A DNA stretch of 64,000 bases from Prosopocoilus inquinatus (GCA_036172665.1 CM069870.1:22852001-22916000), one strand, 5' to 3'; counted from the stretch's first letter, positions 48,361 to 59,702 are shown. Numbers and translations: made by a program. Notes: generated by a model not told the origin, from the letters alone.

Positions 48361-49020
48361 TTTTGTCAACAGGTTGACGACATTGTCTGCAAGAAATCTG
48401 ACCTATTGATCATGATCCTAAACGTCAAATGACTTAACGGTTTATGACAGCTCACAGATTATTATTTTTTAAAAATATGGCTGAATTTCAACCTCTCTCT
48501 GACGGATTAATGCTGTGGTAGTTGGCAACACTGCAAAAGATACAGTCCACTTCAAGTATAGAATACACGTGTTTGAAAACAGTGTAGTCTTATTTATTTA
48601 TGAAAATATCACCATCCTATTACAGAGAATCGTCAATCAGTCAATCAACACAATCGATTTCAGCAGAAAATCCCTAGTACTCCGAAAGAGCCACACTGCT
48701 TACAAACATTTTAAATATAGCTTCTTTTTCAGAAAGACAAACAACAGTAGACCATTAGTATAACTGAATTATTCAACACGTGAAGCCATTATAAATCAAT
48801 TCTCATAGACTTGAATAATAATAACAGAATGAAATTGACCGTCAAATTATATTAGAGAAGCTGTCTCTCTACAGCGTCATTTTGCACTTAACGTGCATAT
48901 TAAAATAACAATTATGTGTGTGTGACGTCATATCAGACTAAAAGTAGAATCATAATTGTGCTGTAGGTAGTCTCTATTATGTACTAATGAACACGATTGA
49001 TTTCTTTTCGTTTGTTACAG

Positions 49021-49082
49021 ATGAACAGGAAAGGGTGCAGAAAAAGACTTTCGTTAATTGGATCAATTCCTATCTATCCAAG
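49021..49082 (+). CDS. Msp300: Msp300/nesprin-1, start of calponin-homology domain 1
   Basis: This is the first exon seen of a giant actin-binding spectrin-repeat protein that, in animals, links the nuclear envelope to the cytoskeleton and to muscle Z-discs. An acceptor TTTGTTACAG precedes 49,021 and a donor GTAAGT follows 49,082. The exon starts with the last two bases of a split Asp codon and reads DEQERVQKKTFVNWINSYLSK, which is the first helix and actin-binding site 1 of the nesprin CH1 domain. The exon ends on a codon boundary. The upstream exon with the start codon is not identified. A CH1 domain of another family (dystonin, beta-spectrin) is less likely given the following exons. Confidence 0.93.
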
Positions 49083-50219
49083 GTAAGTAAGTCACGAAAC
49101 GGATGGATATCTTTAATTGACAGCGAAACGAAACTCAATCTTAATCTCGACCATCAAAGAAGCAATAAACACGAATGAGCTTAACCTGACAATATAATAT
49201 TTCTCTATCTCTCTCTGCTTTATGTTCATTGCAATCGATGGTTGGTTATGCTTATTATCTAAAAAAAAAAAAAAAATTATAATAAGAATAATGATTAATG
49301 ATAAAGAGGGGACGGTGTAAGTACCTAAGTGGTTATAGTATACAACATACCAAGCAGGATAGTTTTTAACTTTTGCAAAAGAAGTTTATGTTGCAGTTTA
49401 GCGGGTTTCGTGTTTGAGGTCGTTTATTTTGTGTGGGCAGTGTATACTATAGTTGCCTTGCACGTATAAAGTTGCCTGAAAGTTCCATCTGCATAGGTTT
49501 ACATGACCGTTATTTGTGCTTATTTCTAACCCCCGCCCCAAGTATTTTACGTTATTTATGCCGTGTGTATGATTAAGGCACAAAGTCTGTAATTTATATT
49601 CTACCTATATATATGTACTTGCAAAACCTAACTGATGCCTATTTTTTTTTTAATTGCTCAAACTGTATTACTGTTTTAAGTAAACTTTCCAGGGGCTAAT
49701 TTAAATATAATAAGGTATCATCAGCGAAATAAACAAATTGCACCGACTCTAATACGCTGTGATTATTGTATAGCCTCGCATAAAAAAATTCGAACACCAC
49801 CACCACTATCATCATCCCAATGATGCGAAAAACATTTCTTAATGAAATCCAGCCCAATCTTTTTGGTTGGCATTTGAAAATTAAATTAACAGCTTCGACA
49901 TTTGGTTAAAATTCAAGTTTAGAACCACTGGCGCGACTTGGTTGAGCAGTCGTAAAAGTACATTAATTAGCAGACTGCGGAAGTTCAGGCATTTGCTTTT
50001 TCTATTTGTTAAACACTACTTTGATAGGACCTTGTTACAAATACGTTTCACGTAGTTACTGTTCAAAGAGGAAAGTTTAATAATGTCTATTTTTGCCTAT
50101 CTACGCATAAGAGCCTATTTTAGATAAAAATGCCTATACTGTGCCTTTTTTCTAAAAATTCTCAGAATAAAGTTTAAATTTGCATAAAATTGGTATAAAG
50201 GTTGAATCCAGTCGCTTTT

Positions 50220-51229
50220 AACAAAAATAAAAGAAAATAAAAGCAAATGTCTCTTCTTTCATCTCCGACTTTTGTTTTTTTTTTAACTAGCAGTCGATCG
50301 CCTTCTGTTTTGTTTAAATTTTCTTTAATTAAATTGGAGTTCATTTTATTTGACACTTTAATTCCGTCGATTGATCGCCGATTTTGTTTTCTTTCTCTGT
50401 TATTCGATTTGATTTTATTTATTTTTTATTATTAACTAATTAATTGTTAATTTGCGATCAACGATTCCATTTGATTTAATTCAATTTTTAATTTAATCAA
50501 TTGACCAACCTTCACTTTCTTTTCTCTCTTTGATTCGATTTCATTCGATTCGTTGATTTATCATCTTTTGTTCTTGTTTTCTCTTCTCTTTAAATTTTAT
50601 TTGACGCGATTTTATTTTTTTTAACTATCATTCGACCGTCTTTTGTTTTATTGTATTTTCTTTTAATAGATTGGAGTTCATTTTATTTTACATTTTAATT
50701 CCTTCCTTCCTTTTCTTTCTCTGTTATACGATTTAACTTTATTTTATTTATTTATTTTTTATTATTTTAACCGTTGGTCTTTCTTCTTTAGCTAATATTT
50801 CGCAGACTGAATTTTTAATTGCGTTCGTGATTTTTTTTTCATCGATTTGACCTATCGTTGGTTTTAGCGCAATATTTTATTTTCTTCCTCGCTACATCCA
50901 CGATCGACTTTTGTTTTTCTTTTCGTTCGTTTTGACTGTATTTCATTTATATTTTAATAATCAATAGCTCATCTATTTATTCTTTTTCTTAGGATCTTAG
51001 GATCGAGTTAACACCCTGTAAAATGTTTAATTCAAGTACAATTATTCGTAAATCTTCTACTTTTCTTTTAATGAACTATTCAGAAAGACAAGAATTCATA
51101 ACTAAATCCGACCCCGTAAGAGACCCTTAGAGGTTCATCGGCCCCCAGCTCAGCCCTCTGGGTTCTTGGACCTCTTTCTAGTCTTCATTGACACCAATGG
51201 GTCGATTCGACCCCGTTGGGAACCCCTGG
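50220..51229. repeat. T-rich diverged repeat in Msp300 intron, with hAT-like right end
   Basis: CGATTTGATTTTATTT, GATCGCC and CTTTTGTTTT words repeat as in 29.8-31.7 kb. At the right edge TCGACCCCGTTGGGAACCCC ends in CTG; its inverse begins CAGGGGTTCCCAACGGGG, a common hAT terminal repeat. The matching left end was not found. Confidence 0.55.
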
Positions 51230-52806
51230 TCCACACCAGTGGAGCAATAAATTAGACAATAATGTCCAGTTGTACCAAAACGTTTAAGATGAACTTTAAA
51301 TGCCCCTTAGAATGTGAATTACATTAACGTTATGTAACCTTAAATGCCACATTATAAGCACTACTTAAATTTAAGGTCGGCTTAACTGCTTGGTGCAACT
51401 GGCCATAAGTAAGTTTCACTTTTTGGTTTTTACGCAAAATTCAACGCGTGTTTTAGGCAAAAATTGTTCGGTTGCATTTCACAGGTGCGGTTATTTACGT
51501 GGATTGACCGACGCGACGCGACGTTTGTTTGCATTGCAGATCAAGTTCCTTAGGTCAAGGAACGTACGCAAACGAACGTATAATAGAGGGAATTTCATAG
51601 GGGAATCTGTGTCAAATTTCTAAAATGTATATTATTTAATTGTTTAAATGAATCTAAACAGATAATTTCGAATTTTTACAAAAATGTCAAAGAAACGGAC
51701 AAATAAGTGCTTTAATTTCAGAATGGATTACAAATGTATTGCATTAATCTAATATTAAAAGAAACAACGATCAGTTCATACATTCCTCGCTCAGTCAGTT
51801 TCTAGAAAAGATCAGTTCTATCATAATCAACAATTCGAAAAGGCTGTTTAAGATAAATAATAAAAACATCTTTTTAATTTACTTGATTTTTTCATTGTAA
51901 TGAATTCCGATATGTAAATATTTTGGAGACTATTTATATTTTCTTTGTGCTTATTCTGCACATATATGAGCCTTTTTCAGACGCCTAAAATCGATTTTTT
52001 TAGTGCCTAAACTTCCACAGACTATTAATTAGAAATTAGATAGATAAAAATTAGAGTTACAGAAAAGTTTACATATTTGGTTGCTAATACCGTCTTGATT
52101 TCAATGGACAAGCAACAAACAGCCCCTACTGTTTGCTACTCCACTATTTTAATTTGATATCCACCGAGATCACATCCCTTTACGTTTTTTTGCATTCTAC
52201 TTCCTTCCAAGTCTGAATGTAACTTATTACTGCACTTAACGTTTCGGCAGTTCTCAAAATGTGGTGTCCGCCTGATTATTCCGGGTGAGAGACACTCTTG
52301 AAAAAAGTGACTAATAAATTTTCGATCCCTTTTACCTTCAGGAAACAACTGTTTAAGTTGTGGTGGTTTCCCACCTTTAGAATCCCTACACGAGCTAAAA
52401 TTGCATTCGGATTCATTTCCCTACAACAGTCGTTATTTCGTGGATATTTTTTAACTAGTTTTACTTATTCGGCAGTTTGGCTTCGTTAAATAAAACCATT
52501 TTTATTGATTGCATTTATGTAACACTCTGGTTTTCCATTTTCCCCGATTTCAGAACGAAAATAAACGACGTAGAAAATTGAGAATTTTAATTTCCTTTTT
52601 TAATTTTCGCGTATTTTCATGCAGAAGATGGGCAAACCAATGTACTCGTCAGTATGTATTGTTGCCTACCCTACAGGCGGTATCCATAATTTGTTTTGTC
52701 TAGGAATATACATTTTCACGATCAGGCAATTTTTCTATTTGTTGAATGTGCAAACAATTATCCAAAAAAAAGGAGACCGACGTCTAAAGATTACTAATTT
52801 ATTATC

Positions 52807-52990
52807 TACAAGGTTTTTTTAATCTCAAACCGGACAGAAAAATGAAGGGAACACACTCAACGTTTCACTATAGATTTATGGCTATAATCTATAGCGAAAC
52901 GTTGAATGTGTTCCCTTCATTTTTCTGTCCGGTTTGAGATTAAAAAAAACTTAGTACTTACTATTTTCATCGGACAAGAACAAACTTCAA
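52807..52990. mobile_element. Hammerhead-family inverted-repeat insertion, 12-bp target duplication
   Basis: TAATTTATTATC is present at 52,795-52,806 and 52,991-53,002. The arms share TTTAATCTCAAACCGGACAG, GAAGGGAACACACTCAACG and CTATAGATTTAT. The unpaired right tail of 34 bases contains TTTTCATCGGACAAGAAC, as at 44,325-44,354. The centre has collapsed so that the CTGACGA box is missing and no complete hammerhead remains. Confidence 0.85.
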
Positions 52991-53165
52991 TAATTTATTA
53001 TCATTATTTAAATTCCACATCCATGGGTGTACATTAAAGTACAGGCAAACCCAAAACCACAGTCGTCATTATTACGTACATAATTTTTGACCAGTTTCTG
53101 AAAAATTCAACAGTTTAATTTCACTAATGTTTTTTTTTTAATTCCTTAAAAACGTTACGGATGAT

Positions 53166-53970
53166 CAAGGCCCCCGCGAGACCAAAAGCCGCCCGCGTGC
53201 TACTTCATATTTTGACGCCCTTTGACAGATGAGTTTGGGGGGCACGCGAAAACGATCAATTATCGAAATTATTTAAAAAAAATGAAAAGAAATAAAAAAA
53301 ATTGAAAAAAAATTTACACTTAGGGAAAATTTTTAAAGCTTTTCATTTTTTTAAGCGCTTTCCAAGCATTTTCCTTGACTTTTTCCAACATTTTCCTTCA
53401 CTGTTTTTCAAGTTCCTAGCTGCCGCGGGCCCCCAAGGGCGAAGGGGGCCACGCCACAGAGTGCAATGAGACCGGAGACAGGTCCTCTGCGACCTCTGCC
53501 GTAGAAGACCCCTGTTCAACCCCCCCCCCCCCCCCTCCCCCTCCCAGAAAGCAAGTGGACGAAGCCCGCTTGTTATTAATAATAGAAAAAAAGAAACAAA
53601 ATCACAAAAGCAAATTCTAAAAACTTAAAAAGTAAAATAAAAAAAATTTTTTAATAAATAATAAAATTATTAAGTAAATTAAATGTTTTATGAAAAATTT
53701 TGCACTAAAATTAAACTTTTCTACTCTTAATTTCCGCAGTTAACTGTTCTATTTTAGTCAATGTTTTGCCGTGCGGTTGACGGCTTTATCAAGATAGTTG
53801 AGTCTTGTGGACAGTTTTCTCGAATAATTTTTACCTGACAAGAAACTATTTCCCGTCAATTTTTTTGTCGAAGAAAATGACAAAACAGTGGCCAAGAGGC
53901 TAATTGGCGCCCCTTAAACATGGCGCCCGCGTGCATTGCACGCTTTGCACACATGGTTACGGGGGCCCTG
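53166..53970. mobile_element. hAT-type non-autonomous element with exact 8-bp target duplication
   Basis: CAAGGCCCCCGCG at the left and the inverse CAGGGCCCCCGTAACC at the right are short inverted ends, and CGGATGAT is exactly duplicated at 53,158-53,165 and 53,971-53,978. The interior of 805 bp includes a poly-C tract at about 53,519-53,535 and GC-rich ends. No transposase is seen. Confidence 0.88.
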
Positions 53971-54329
53971 CGGATGATAAAGTAATAAATAATTTTCGAC
54001 TTCACAATTTCTTAACATGGCTAAATATAGGCTGATAAAATCAAAATATGTCTTCCTAACTGAATGGACTTGTCATTACGGGGTTCCCTGATTATTTTCA
54101 TTAGAAAACTTTCCGATTGAATGCGATTAGGTGACATTCCAGTTTTCCATTTTTCCCGATTTTAGAACAGAAACAAAATTTAGTATTATTTTTTTTATTT
54201 GATGAAAAAGATAGGCAAAATCAATGAACTGGGCAGTTTGTATGGTACCTGAAAGTTAAAGAGAAAAGTAAATATTGAATTTTTAGGTTATGAACCTAAC
54301 CTTTTTTAGACGGGTGTGCTCATTGAGTG

Positions 54330-54400
54330 GAGTGATGATGAATCATAACCTGACGAAGCTATAAATCTATAGCGAAACGTTGAGTGTCTTCCCATCATAT
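54330..54400 (+). ncRNA. Solitary hammerhead-ribozyme-like motif in Msp300 intron
   Basis: CTGACGA (54,350-54,356) is followed by stem II GCTATA (54,358-54,363)-AATC-TATAGC (54,368-54,373), GAAA (54,374-54,377), stem III ACG with TGT around a TTGAG loop, and a GTC cleavage triplet ending at 54,388. ATGATG upstream (near 54,335) can pair with CATCAT downstream (54,393-54,398) as the distal part of stem I, but the proximal stem I bases do not pair. It lies about 90 bases upstream of the next Msp300 exon on the sense strand. Confidence 0.55.
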
Positions 54401-54486
54401 TTCTGTCCGGTTCAACATTTAAAAAACTTTGTAAACCCTGAAATCCTTGCTTTGGTTATAATTTTTGCGTTGCTTCTCGATTTCAG

Positions 54487-54582
54487 CGAGTTCCACCGCT
54501 TAGGATAGAAGATCTGATCGACGATTTAAGGGATGGCACGAAACTCCTGGCTTTACTCGAAGTTCTGTCCGGGGAAAAACTG
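54487..54582 (+). CDS. Msp300: Msp300/nesprin-1, CH1 continued
   Basis: The acceptor is TTTCAG before 54,487 and the donor GTAAAG after 54,582. The 32 codons read RVPPLRIEDLIDDLRDGTKL then LALLEVLSGEKL, the conserved central part of nesprin CH1 with its DGTKLLALLEVLSG signature. Both ends are on codon boundaries, so it joins SYLSK from the previous exon directly. Confidence 0.95.
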
Positions 54583-54650
54583 GTAAAGATGCGGATCATT
54601 ATCAAACGAGGGGGCTTAAGCCCATTAACGACGACATTTTTGCGTTTCAG

Positions 54651-54827
54651 CCCGTGGAGAGAGGCAGAGTTCTCCGTCGTCCGCACTTCCTCAGCAATCA
54701 CAACACGGCTTTGCAATTCCTCACCGGCAAGCGAATCAAATTGGTGAACATAAACGCCAGCGATTTGGTAGATGGCAGGCCGCCAATCGTGCTCGGGCTC
54801 ATCTGGACGATCATCCTGTATTTTCAG
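54651..54827 (+). CDS. Msp300: Msp300/nesprin-1, end of CH1
   Basis: After a 68-bp intron, the 59 codons begin PVERGRVLRRPHFLSNHNTA and contain KLVNINASDLVDGRP and VLGLIWTIILYFQ. These are the third and fourth helices of CH1; the VLGLIWTIILYFQ end is near-invariant in nesprins. The donor GTGCGT follows in phase 0. If the 68-bp intron were retained, the frame would shift, so splicing is required. Confidence 0.96.
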
Positions 54828-55927
54828 GTGCGTGCCTTTTCCTCTTTCCTCGTCTTTCTTTTTTCATTTGCGAACATTCCCCCCGCGACTAGAAAGGTGT
54901 GTTAATGATTATATTATTTGAAACATACGTCAGGTAGCTAGCTAGTGCTTTGATACTTTGATTAGCAATTATTATTATTAATTCATTCACTGGTAAAATT
55001 TAGTTCGTCATTATTCTGTAATTAATTAATTACTAATAGATCACCACCAAGTAGTACAATCAATTTGTTAATGTAAATAAATTATAATTTATTTACGGAT
55101 GTGAGATGGTTAACTAGGAAACTTTGTGCTAAAAACAATGGGCTTCATTTTATTCACACGTGACCTCGTACTTCAATTAACTAACTATCAAATTAGTAAC
55201 TTTATACATTTAGGTAATGATGGCGCAGTTCTGCCTATCACGTGTATTGTTAGTGACCTAATTGTCAGGCTGAACTTGGTCACGTGGGATACAATCAATT
55301 ATGAAGGGTCTGTAATTATACTTATATAATTTGCGTTTTAAAAATTAAAAATTAATTAAATTAAGAAAGCACTTTTGATATTTTTTATTTGCCTATATGC
55401 GGAAATGATCGTGATTGAAAATCAGTGAGTGGCATTTAAGTAGCGAGTTGTAATTAGTTCTTGTGCCTGGATTTGCATTTACTGTCAGTTTATCCGCATA
55501 TCTCAGGCTTAATGAAGAATATTAATGAACTAGAAACATGAACTTAACCGCAAATAAATTCTCTACGACATTTCCCATTAACGGTTCCATCGATTACTTA
55601 TCATACGAAAAAAAATATTTAGTTTCCTGCTTGGCCGTTTCTATCTTCCTGGCTTCTTTCCATTCCATTATAAAGTATTTTTATTATTATTGCTTCTGCA
55701 CTTATTTTTTTATGTACGTTCTAAAGCTTCGAAAGAAGGATTTTGGATATAAACTGGTAAGTGCAAATGAAAATACCTAAACAGCACCGAATAGTAGCAT
55801 ATTTTTATTATCTTTTTCGATTCGCACACCAAATTTCTTTGACCTCTCTCTATATTAAAAAGAAAAAGAAAAACGAAAGGGCTGGAAAGCTATTGCTTAT
55901 TACTTCAATGGCTTTTTTTGTGTTTAG

Positions 55928-56082
55928 ATCGAGGAGAACAGCAGGTTTCTGGATTATCTTACGCACTGGGAAAGTACGAGCAGTTTAGAAAGCGCCGGCA
56001 CGACATCTTCCGCCGCCAAAGATAAATGGAAGCAAGGTGCGAGAAAGACTTTATTGCAATGGGTATCGAACGCACTTCCAAG
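55928..56082 (+). CDS. Msp300: Msp300/nesprin-1, CH1-CH2 linker and start of CH2
   Basis: Acceptor TGTTTAG, donor GTAAGC. The exon reads IEENSRFLDYLTHWE, then a Ser/Thr/Ala-rich linker of about 20 residues, then WKQGARKTLLQWVSNALP, the opening of CH2. The exon ends with two bases of a codon (AG) completed by T in the next exon to give Ser. The short, serine-rich linker is like that of fly Msp300. Confidence 0.95.
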
Positions 56083-56595
56083 GTAAGCCATTGTTTTTTT
56101 TTTTGGGGTATGTATAGCCATAATTAAAAGTAATGTCTCCCCAATAAAACTTTAAGGGGGTGATTCTAATCAGAGTTGCAAGTTGCAACAGGTTACGTTT
56201 CTACTACCGAGCATGTTGCACAACGTTGTGTTCTCCTACTACCGAACCTTGCCGAAGTTACAGCTTATTACCACGTTGCTAAGGAAGTATCGTTGTTGCT
56301 AGGTGGCAAAGACGATTAGAATGACCCCCTAAGTCGCTATCTAATAGGTAAAAAAACACTCCATGAATTTTATTTCACATACATATATATTTTGCATTTT
56401 ACTAACTATAATGGTGAGAAGGCCACAATTTAAAATTTGTAAGGGAGACATTACTAAAGAGTGTGACTGTACTTTCACGGCTTAATTAAACAATTTTAAT
56501 CTGATTTCTAAACTTTGAAAAATGTAGTAGATTATAAGATCACAAGATGGTGCTGCCCCCTTGATATCCAGTGCAATTTTCCTCTATCTCTCTTA

Positions 56596-56723
56596 GGGCC
56601 GGTTTTTCCATCACAAGTTAACTTTAACCTTCAGTTTATTGCCATGGAAACAATTGTCTTCGTACTTGTTACCCTGGAAATAAACCGAGAGTTAGGGTTA
56701 ACCTGTGATTGAAAAACCGGGCC
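56596..56723. repeat. MITE with GGGCCGGTTTTTC ends and TTA duplication
   Basis: The left GGGCCGGTTTTTCCATCACA and the inverse of the right GGCCCGGTTTTTCAATCACA are inverted, flanked by TTA (56,593-56,595 and 56,724-56,726), suggesting PIF/Harbinger. Confidence 0.85.
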
Positions 56724-58303
56724 TTAAAAAATGAAAGTTATTTAAAAAAAATAGAATCACCATATATATGTCAATAACTCAATTAGAGTCACTATATATA
56801 CCCAATAACATTCAATTATTCTTCTTATTTTGTTCGCTCCTATATTAGTATCAGTAATAAGTCTTATAATCATTGGTATCAGTGCTGACCTTGTTTTATT
56901 ATTACAGACTACGTCTAAACTACATTCCCTAATTGTATTTATTATTATCAGTCATGAGCTCAGTCCCATAGAGTGAAGGTTCAAGAATGCGCACGATATT
57001 ATAAATAATTTCCTTTTCCTTGCAATAAAGAAAACGGTAGTAGTGAAGAGAGTTCATAATTGTTTACATAAATGATTTCTGCCAATTAAAGGTAGACACA
57101 CGTATAATTATTTTTAACATTGTAAATCTATTACCGCCCCCCCCCCCCCCCAAAAAAAAAAAAAAACGCAACTTAACGATGGCGCCTCAATTAAGTCTTG
57201 CTCAACAGTTAATATCCTTCAAATGCTTAAATACAACTTGCGCGTCGTAATTGCGATAATTGCAACCGTAAGATGTAATTATTCCAGTCAGACACAAAGT
57301 ATGCGTGGTAATAAGAGTTTGGCAACGCCTTTTTCTGTCCGTCGGGAAATAATCTTAAAATTTGGTTATTTTTCTTGGCTGAGGAGAGTTTTTAAGTAAA
57401 ATAAATACTGCCCAGGTGAATTATTTTCGGCCAGTAATCGTTTCACTTTTAGCGAAATTAAAAATGCTTTTTTAATTTGCGCCAGTTGTAAATTAAAATA
57501 AACAAGAGAAACGGTATAGTTTTATGTTGATTTAATGTGTAAGAGAGTGACACGTTTATTTCTCACGGTGACGTGAGACATTCATGCATCGCTCTCTTAT
57601 ATTCGTGAAATTGGCATAAAGCTATATGTCATCTCTTGTTTATTATTTTTTAATCACAGCTTTAGTTACAGACGATTTTAATCAAGAGAATATATGCGCC
57701 ATTGAAATCTACCGCGTGACTGATGGCTGACTATTTCAATAAAATAGTTGATGAAGTTGACTTAAACATGTCAGCGTTAAACTTTATCAAAAAGATAACT
57801 ATCCTACATTTCCAACAATTTAAATACTCAATAAAAGGCTCTATTGCTGTTGGGTATTTTTTTTATAATAATAATAATTATTATTGCATTTCCTGTTACT
57901 TTCGCTTAAAAGCTATTTATTCCAAAAGTATGTAACTACATATAAGTAAGTTCGAAATGTTAATTTATTTTGGAAACGACGCCGAAACATCGATAAAGTA
58001 GCTTCCTATTATAATTGGGGAATATGAAGTTTAATTTGCGATAGACAGATGGCGCCACCTGAATCGATAACGCTCGCCTTTATCATTTTTATACTCTTAT
58101 TCCTATTTTATTTTGTATTAGAGATTTGTTTATCCTCATACGTAAAATTATTTTACTATTAATTAATTATTAGGCTGTAAGGACTCGTTTTTTACAAAAG
58201 AAAAATGTACCGGGTGATCAATGGAATTCATAATTAGAGGAGGATGTGATTGGTTCTATTTTGTGATGTGTGGTTGGACACAATAAGAAATAAATAATAA
58301 GTT

Positions 58304-58595
58304 ATCAAAATGTATTGGAGACTGTGGTTTGTAGTACAAAGAAAATGGATTTAACCTCCTAACCATAAAAAAAATTGTTTAAAAAACGAAATACATATTT
58401 CGGCAGCTATGCTGTCATCTTCAGTAGATGCCTTCTCCTTGATCACAAGAGAAGTCTCCTCTTTTCTTTCTTTTCTTCTCTTTCATGAGAAGACTTCTCT
58501 TGTGATCAAGAAGAAGGCATCTACTGAAGATAGCAGCACAGCTGCCCAAATACGTATTTATTTTTTCTAACAAACTTTTTGTGGTTAGGAGGTTT
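58304..58595. mobile_element. Hammerhead-bearing inverted-repeat retroelement, 11-bp target duplication
   Basis: AATAATAAGTT is present at 58,293-58,303 and 58,596-58,606. Inside come about 49 unpaired bases (58,304-58,352) and then an inverted repeat from AACCTCCTAACCA to GTGGTTAGGAGGTT, centred near 58,474, whose inner part mirrors TTGATCACAAGAGAAG. The left half has a hammerhead core on the - strand and the right half a decayed one on the + strand. The arrangement of left tail and palindrome matches the insertion at 2,264-2,488. Confidence 0.82.
58390..58440 (-). ncRNA. Hammerhead-ribozyme-like motif
   Basis: On the - strand CTGAAGA (58,417-58,423) precedes a stem II hairpin (ACAGC with GCTGC-type pairing, one mismatch), GAAA (58,397-58,400) and the near-palindromic TATGTATTTC. 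The sister copy on the + strand has CAAA in place of GAAA and is probably dead. Stem I is not evident. Confidence 0.5.
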
Positions 58596-59111
58596 AATAA
58601 TAAGTTGACATTATTTTGTATGGATGCTGGTTTAAAATTTTTTAGAATATTAGATGGGCTTCCATAAAACAAATCCGTTCATTACCAATCATTAAAAAAA
58701 ATTGTCACATTTCTGACAATTATTTTATTTTAATTTCATACTGTAATCCCGTGTTGCCAACTTTTTAGAAATTATCACAGCCTGCTTTAATTATAAATTC
58801 CGTTGATCTCGTGGTATAATTCCAATCAATTGCAAATATTTTTTGACGCACGGCAACACTGTTGGTGAAACAGGTTTGCAGCGTTGCTCATCGTGAAGAT
58901 TTACTTTTGGTAATCGTTTGGCTCACTTTTTTCACGGCCAGCTGAATTGATATGACATATTATGCGGTCAGCCCAAAGAGTTTTAAAAAATGTTTTTGGA
59001 AAAAATGAAAAGCGTGTGTTAAGTGGCTCCCTCAGATTCAAAACTAGTGTCAAAATTATTGTGATTTTGAAATTTCTGGTCATGAGAAATGTCAATTCGC
59101 CCATGACATTT

Positions 59112-59237
59112 AATAGCATTTTCCACTGGCCGCACTAGTGTGCACTGAGTGTATTTCCATCTCGGTTCAGCTTTATGTAATAAAACGAGATGGAGATGCA
59201 CTCATGCACACCGGTGCGGCCAGCGGAAAACGCTATA
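59112..59237. repeat. MITE, AATAGCGTTTTCC family, copy 2
   Basis: AATAGCATTTTCCACTGGCC at the left and GGCCAGCGGAAAACGCTAT at the right. The interior TTCAGCTTTATGTAATAAAA is the same as in copy 1 at 26,846-26,983. Confidence 0.85.
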
Positions 59238-59340
59238 AGTTGTCAAAATAAGCGTCGATGTCGTAACCATGGTAACACCAACACTTCTTATTATTATTAT
59301 TATTATTTTTAGAAAAATTTTGTGCAAATCGTTTTTGATT

Positions 59341-59429
59341 GCAGTGAGAACCTCGAGCAGCCTCTGGACAGCTGTTTCAGCCCTGCTTGGGGCTTCTTCA
59401 GCAGAAACGTAGCTCGACATTCCCACTGC
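59341..59429 (-). ncRNA. Well-formed hammerhead ribozyme, opposite strand
   Basis: This is the inverted copy of the motif at 59,614-59,702. TCTTCAG at 59,395-59,401 gives CTGAAGA, TTTC at 59,375-59,378 gives GAAA, and GAC at 59,667-equivalent position 59,367-59,369 gives the GTC cleavage triplet. Stems I, II and III are conserved, with only a few base changes between the copies. Confidence 0.8.
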
Positions 59430-59613
59430 AGACCAAAAACGACTTGCCCAATTTATTTATTGCATGGGGGACTCATTAGGAGCAAATCCCGCTTCAATTT
59501 GTCTATCCTACTGCAATGTTAGGTCAAAAAGCGATAGTAAGATGTCGCTATTTTATATGTTCATCATTCTTACATCGCATTTGCGAATAAATTGGGCAAG
59601 TCGTTTTTGGTAT

Positions 59614-59702
59614 GCAGTGGGAATGTCGAGCTACGTTTCTGCTGAAGAAGCCCCAAGCAGGGCTGAAACAGCTGTCCAGAGGCTGCTCGAGGTTCTCACT
59701 GC
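59614..59702 (+). ncRNA. Well-formed hammerhead ribozyme
   Basis: Core: CTGAAGA at 59,642-59,648, stem II AGCCC (59,649-59,653) with GGGCT (59,660-59,664), GAAA at 59,665-59,668, palindromic stem III ACAGCTGT (59,668-59,675), and C at the cleavage position (59,676), a GTC site. Stem I is long: TTTCTG with CAGAGG next to the core, then CGAGC with GCTCG, then GCAGTGGGAA against TTCTCACTGC, with internal loops in between. All three helices and every conserved core base are present, as in type I hammerheads of Penelope-like elements. Confidence 0.82.

Larger units (their letters stand above)
49083..54486. other. Msp300 intron, 5.4 kb
   Basis: The intron is bounded by GTAAGT and TTTCAG. It contains a T-rich tract, a hammerhead-bearing insertion at 52,807-52,990, a hAT element at 53,166-53,970 and a single hammerhead motif near 54,350. 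No other coding exon is recognised between 49,083 and 52,800. Confidence 0.75.

Noticed and set aside
54583..54650. Possible coding extension through the 68-bp intron
   Set aside because: Its length is not a multiple of three, and removal joins two conserved CH1 segments exactly, so it is an intron.
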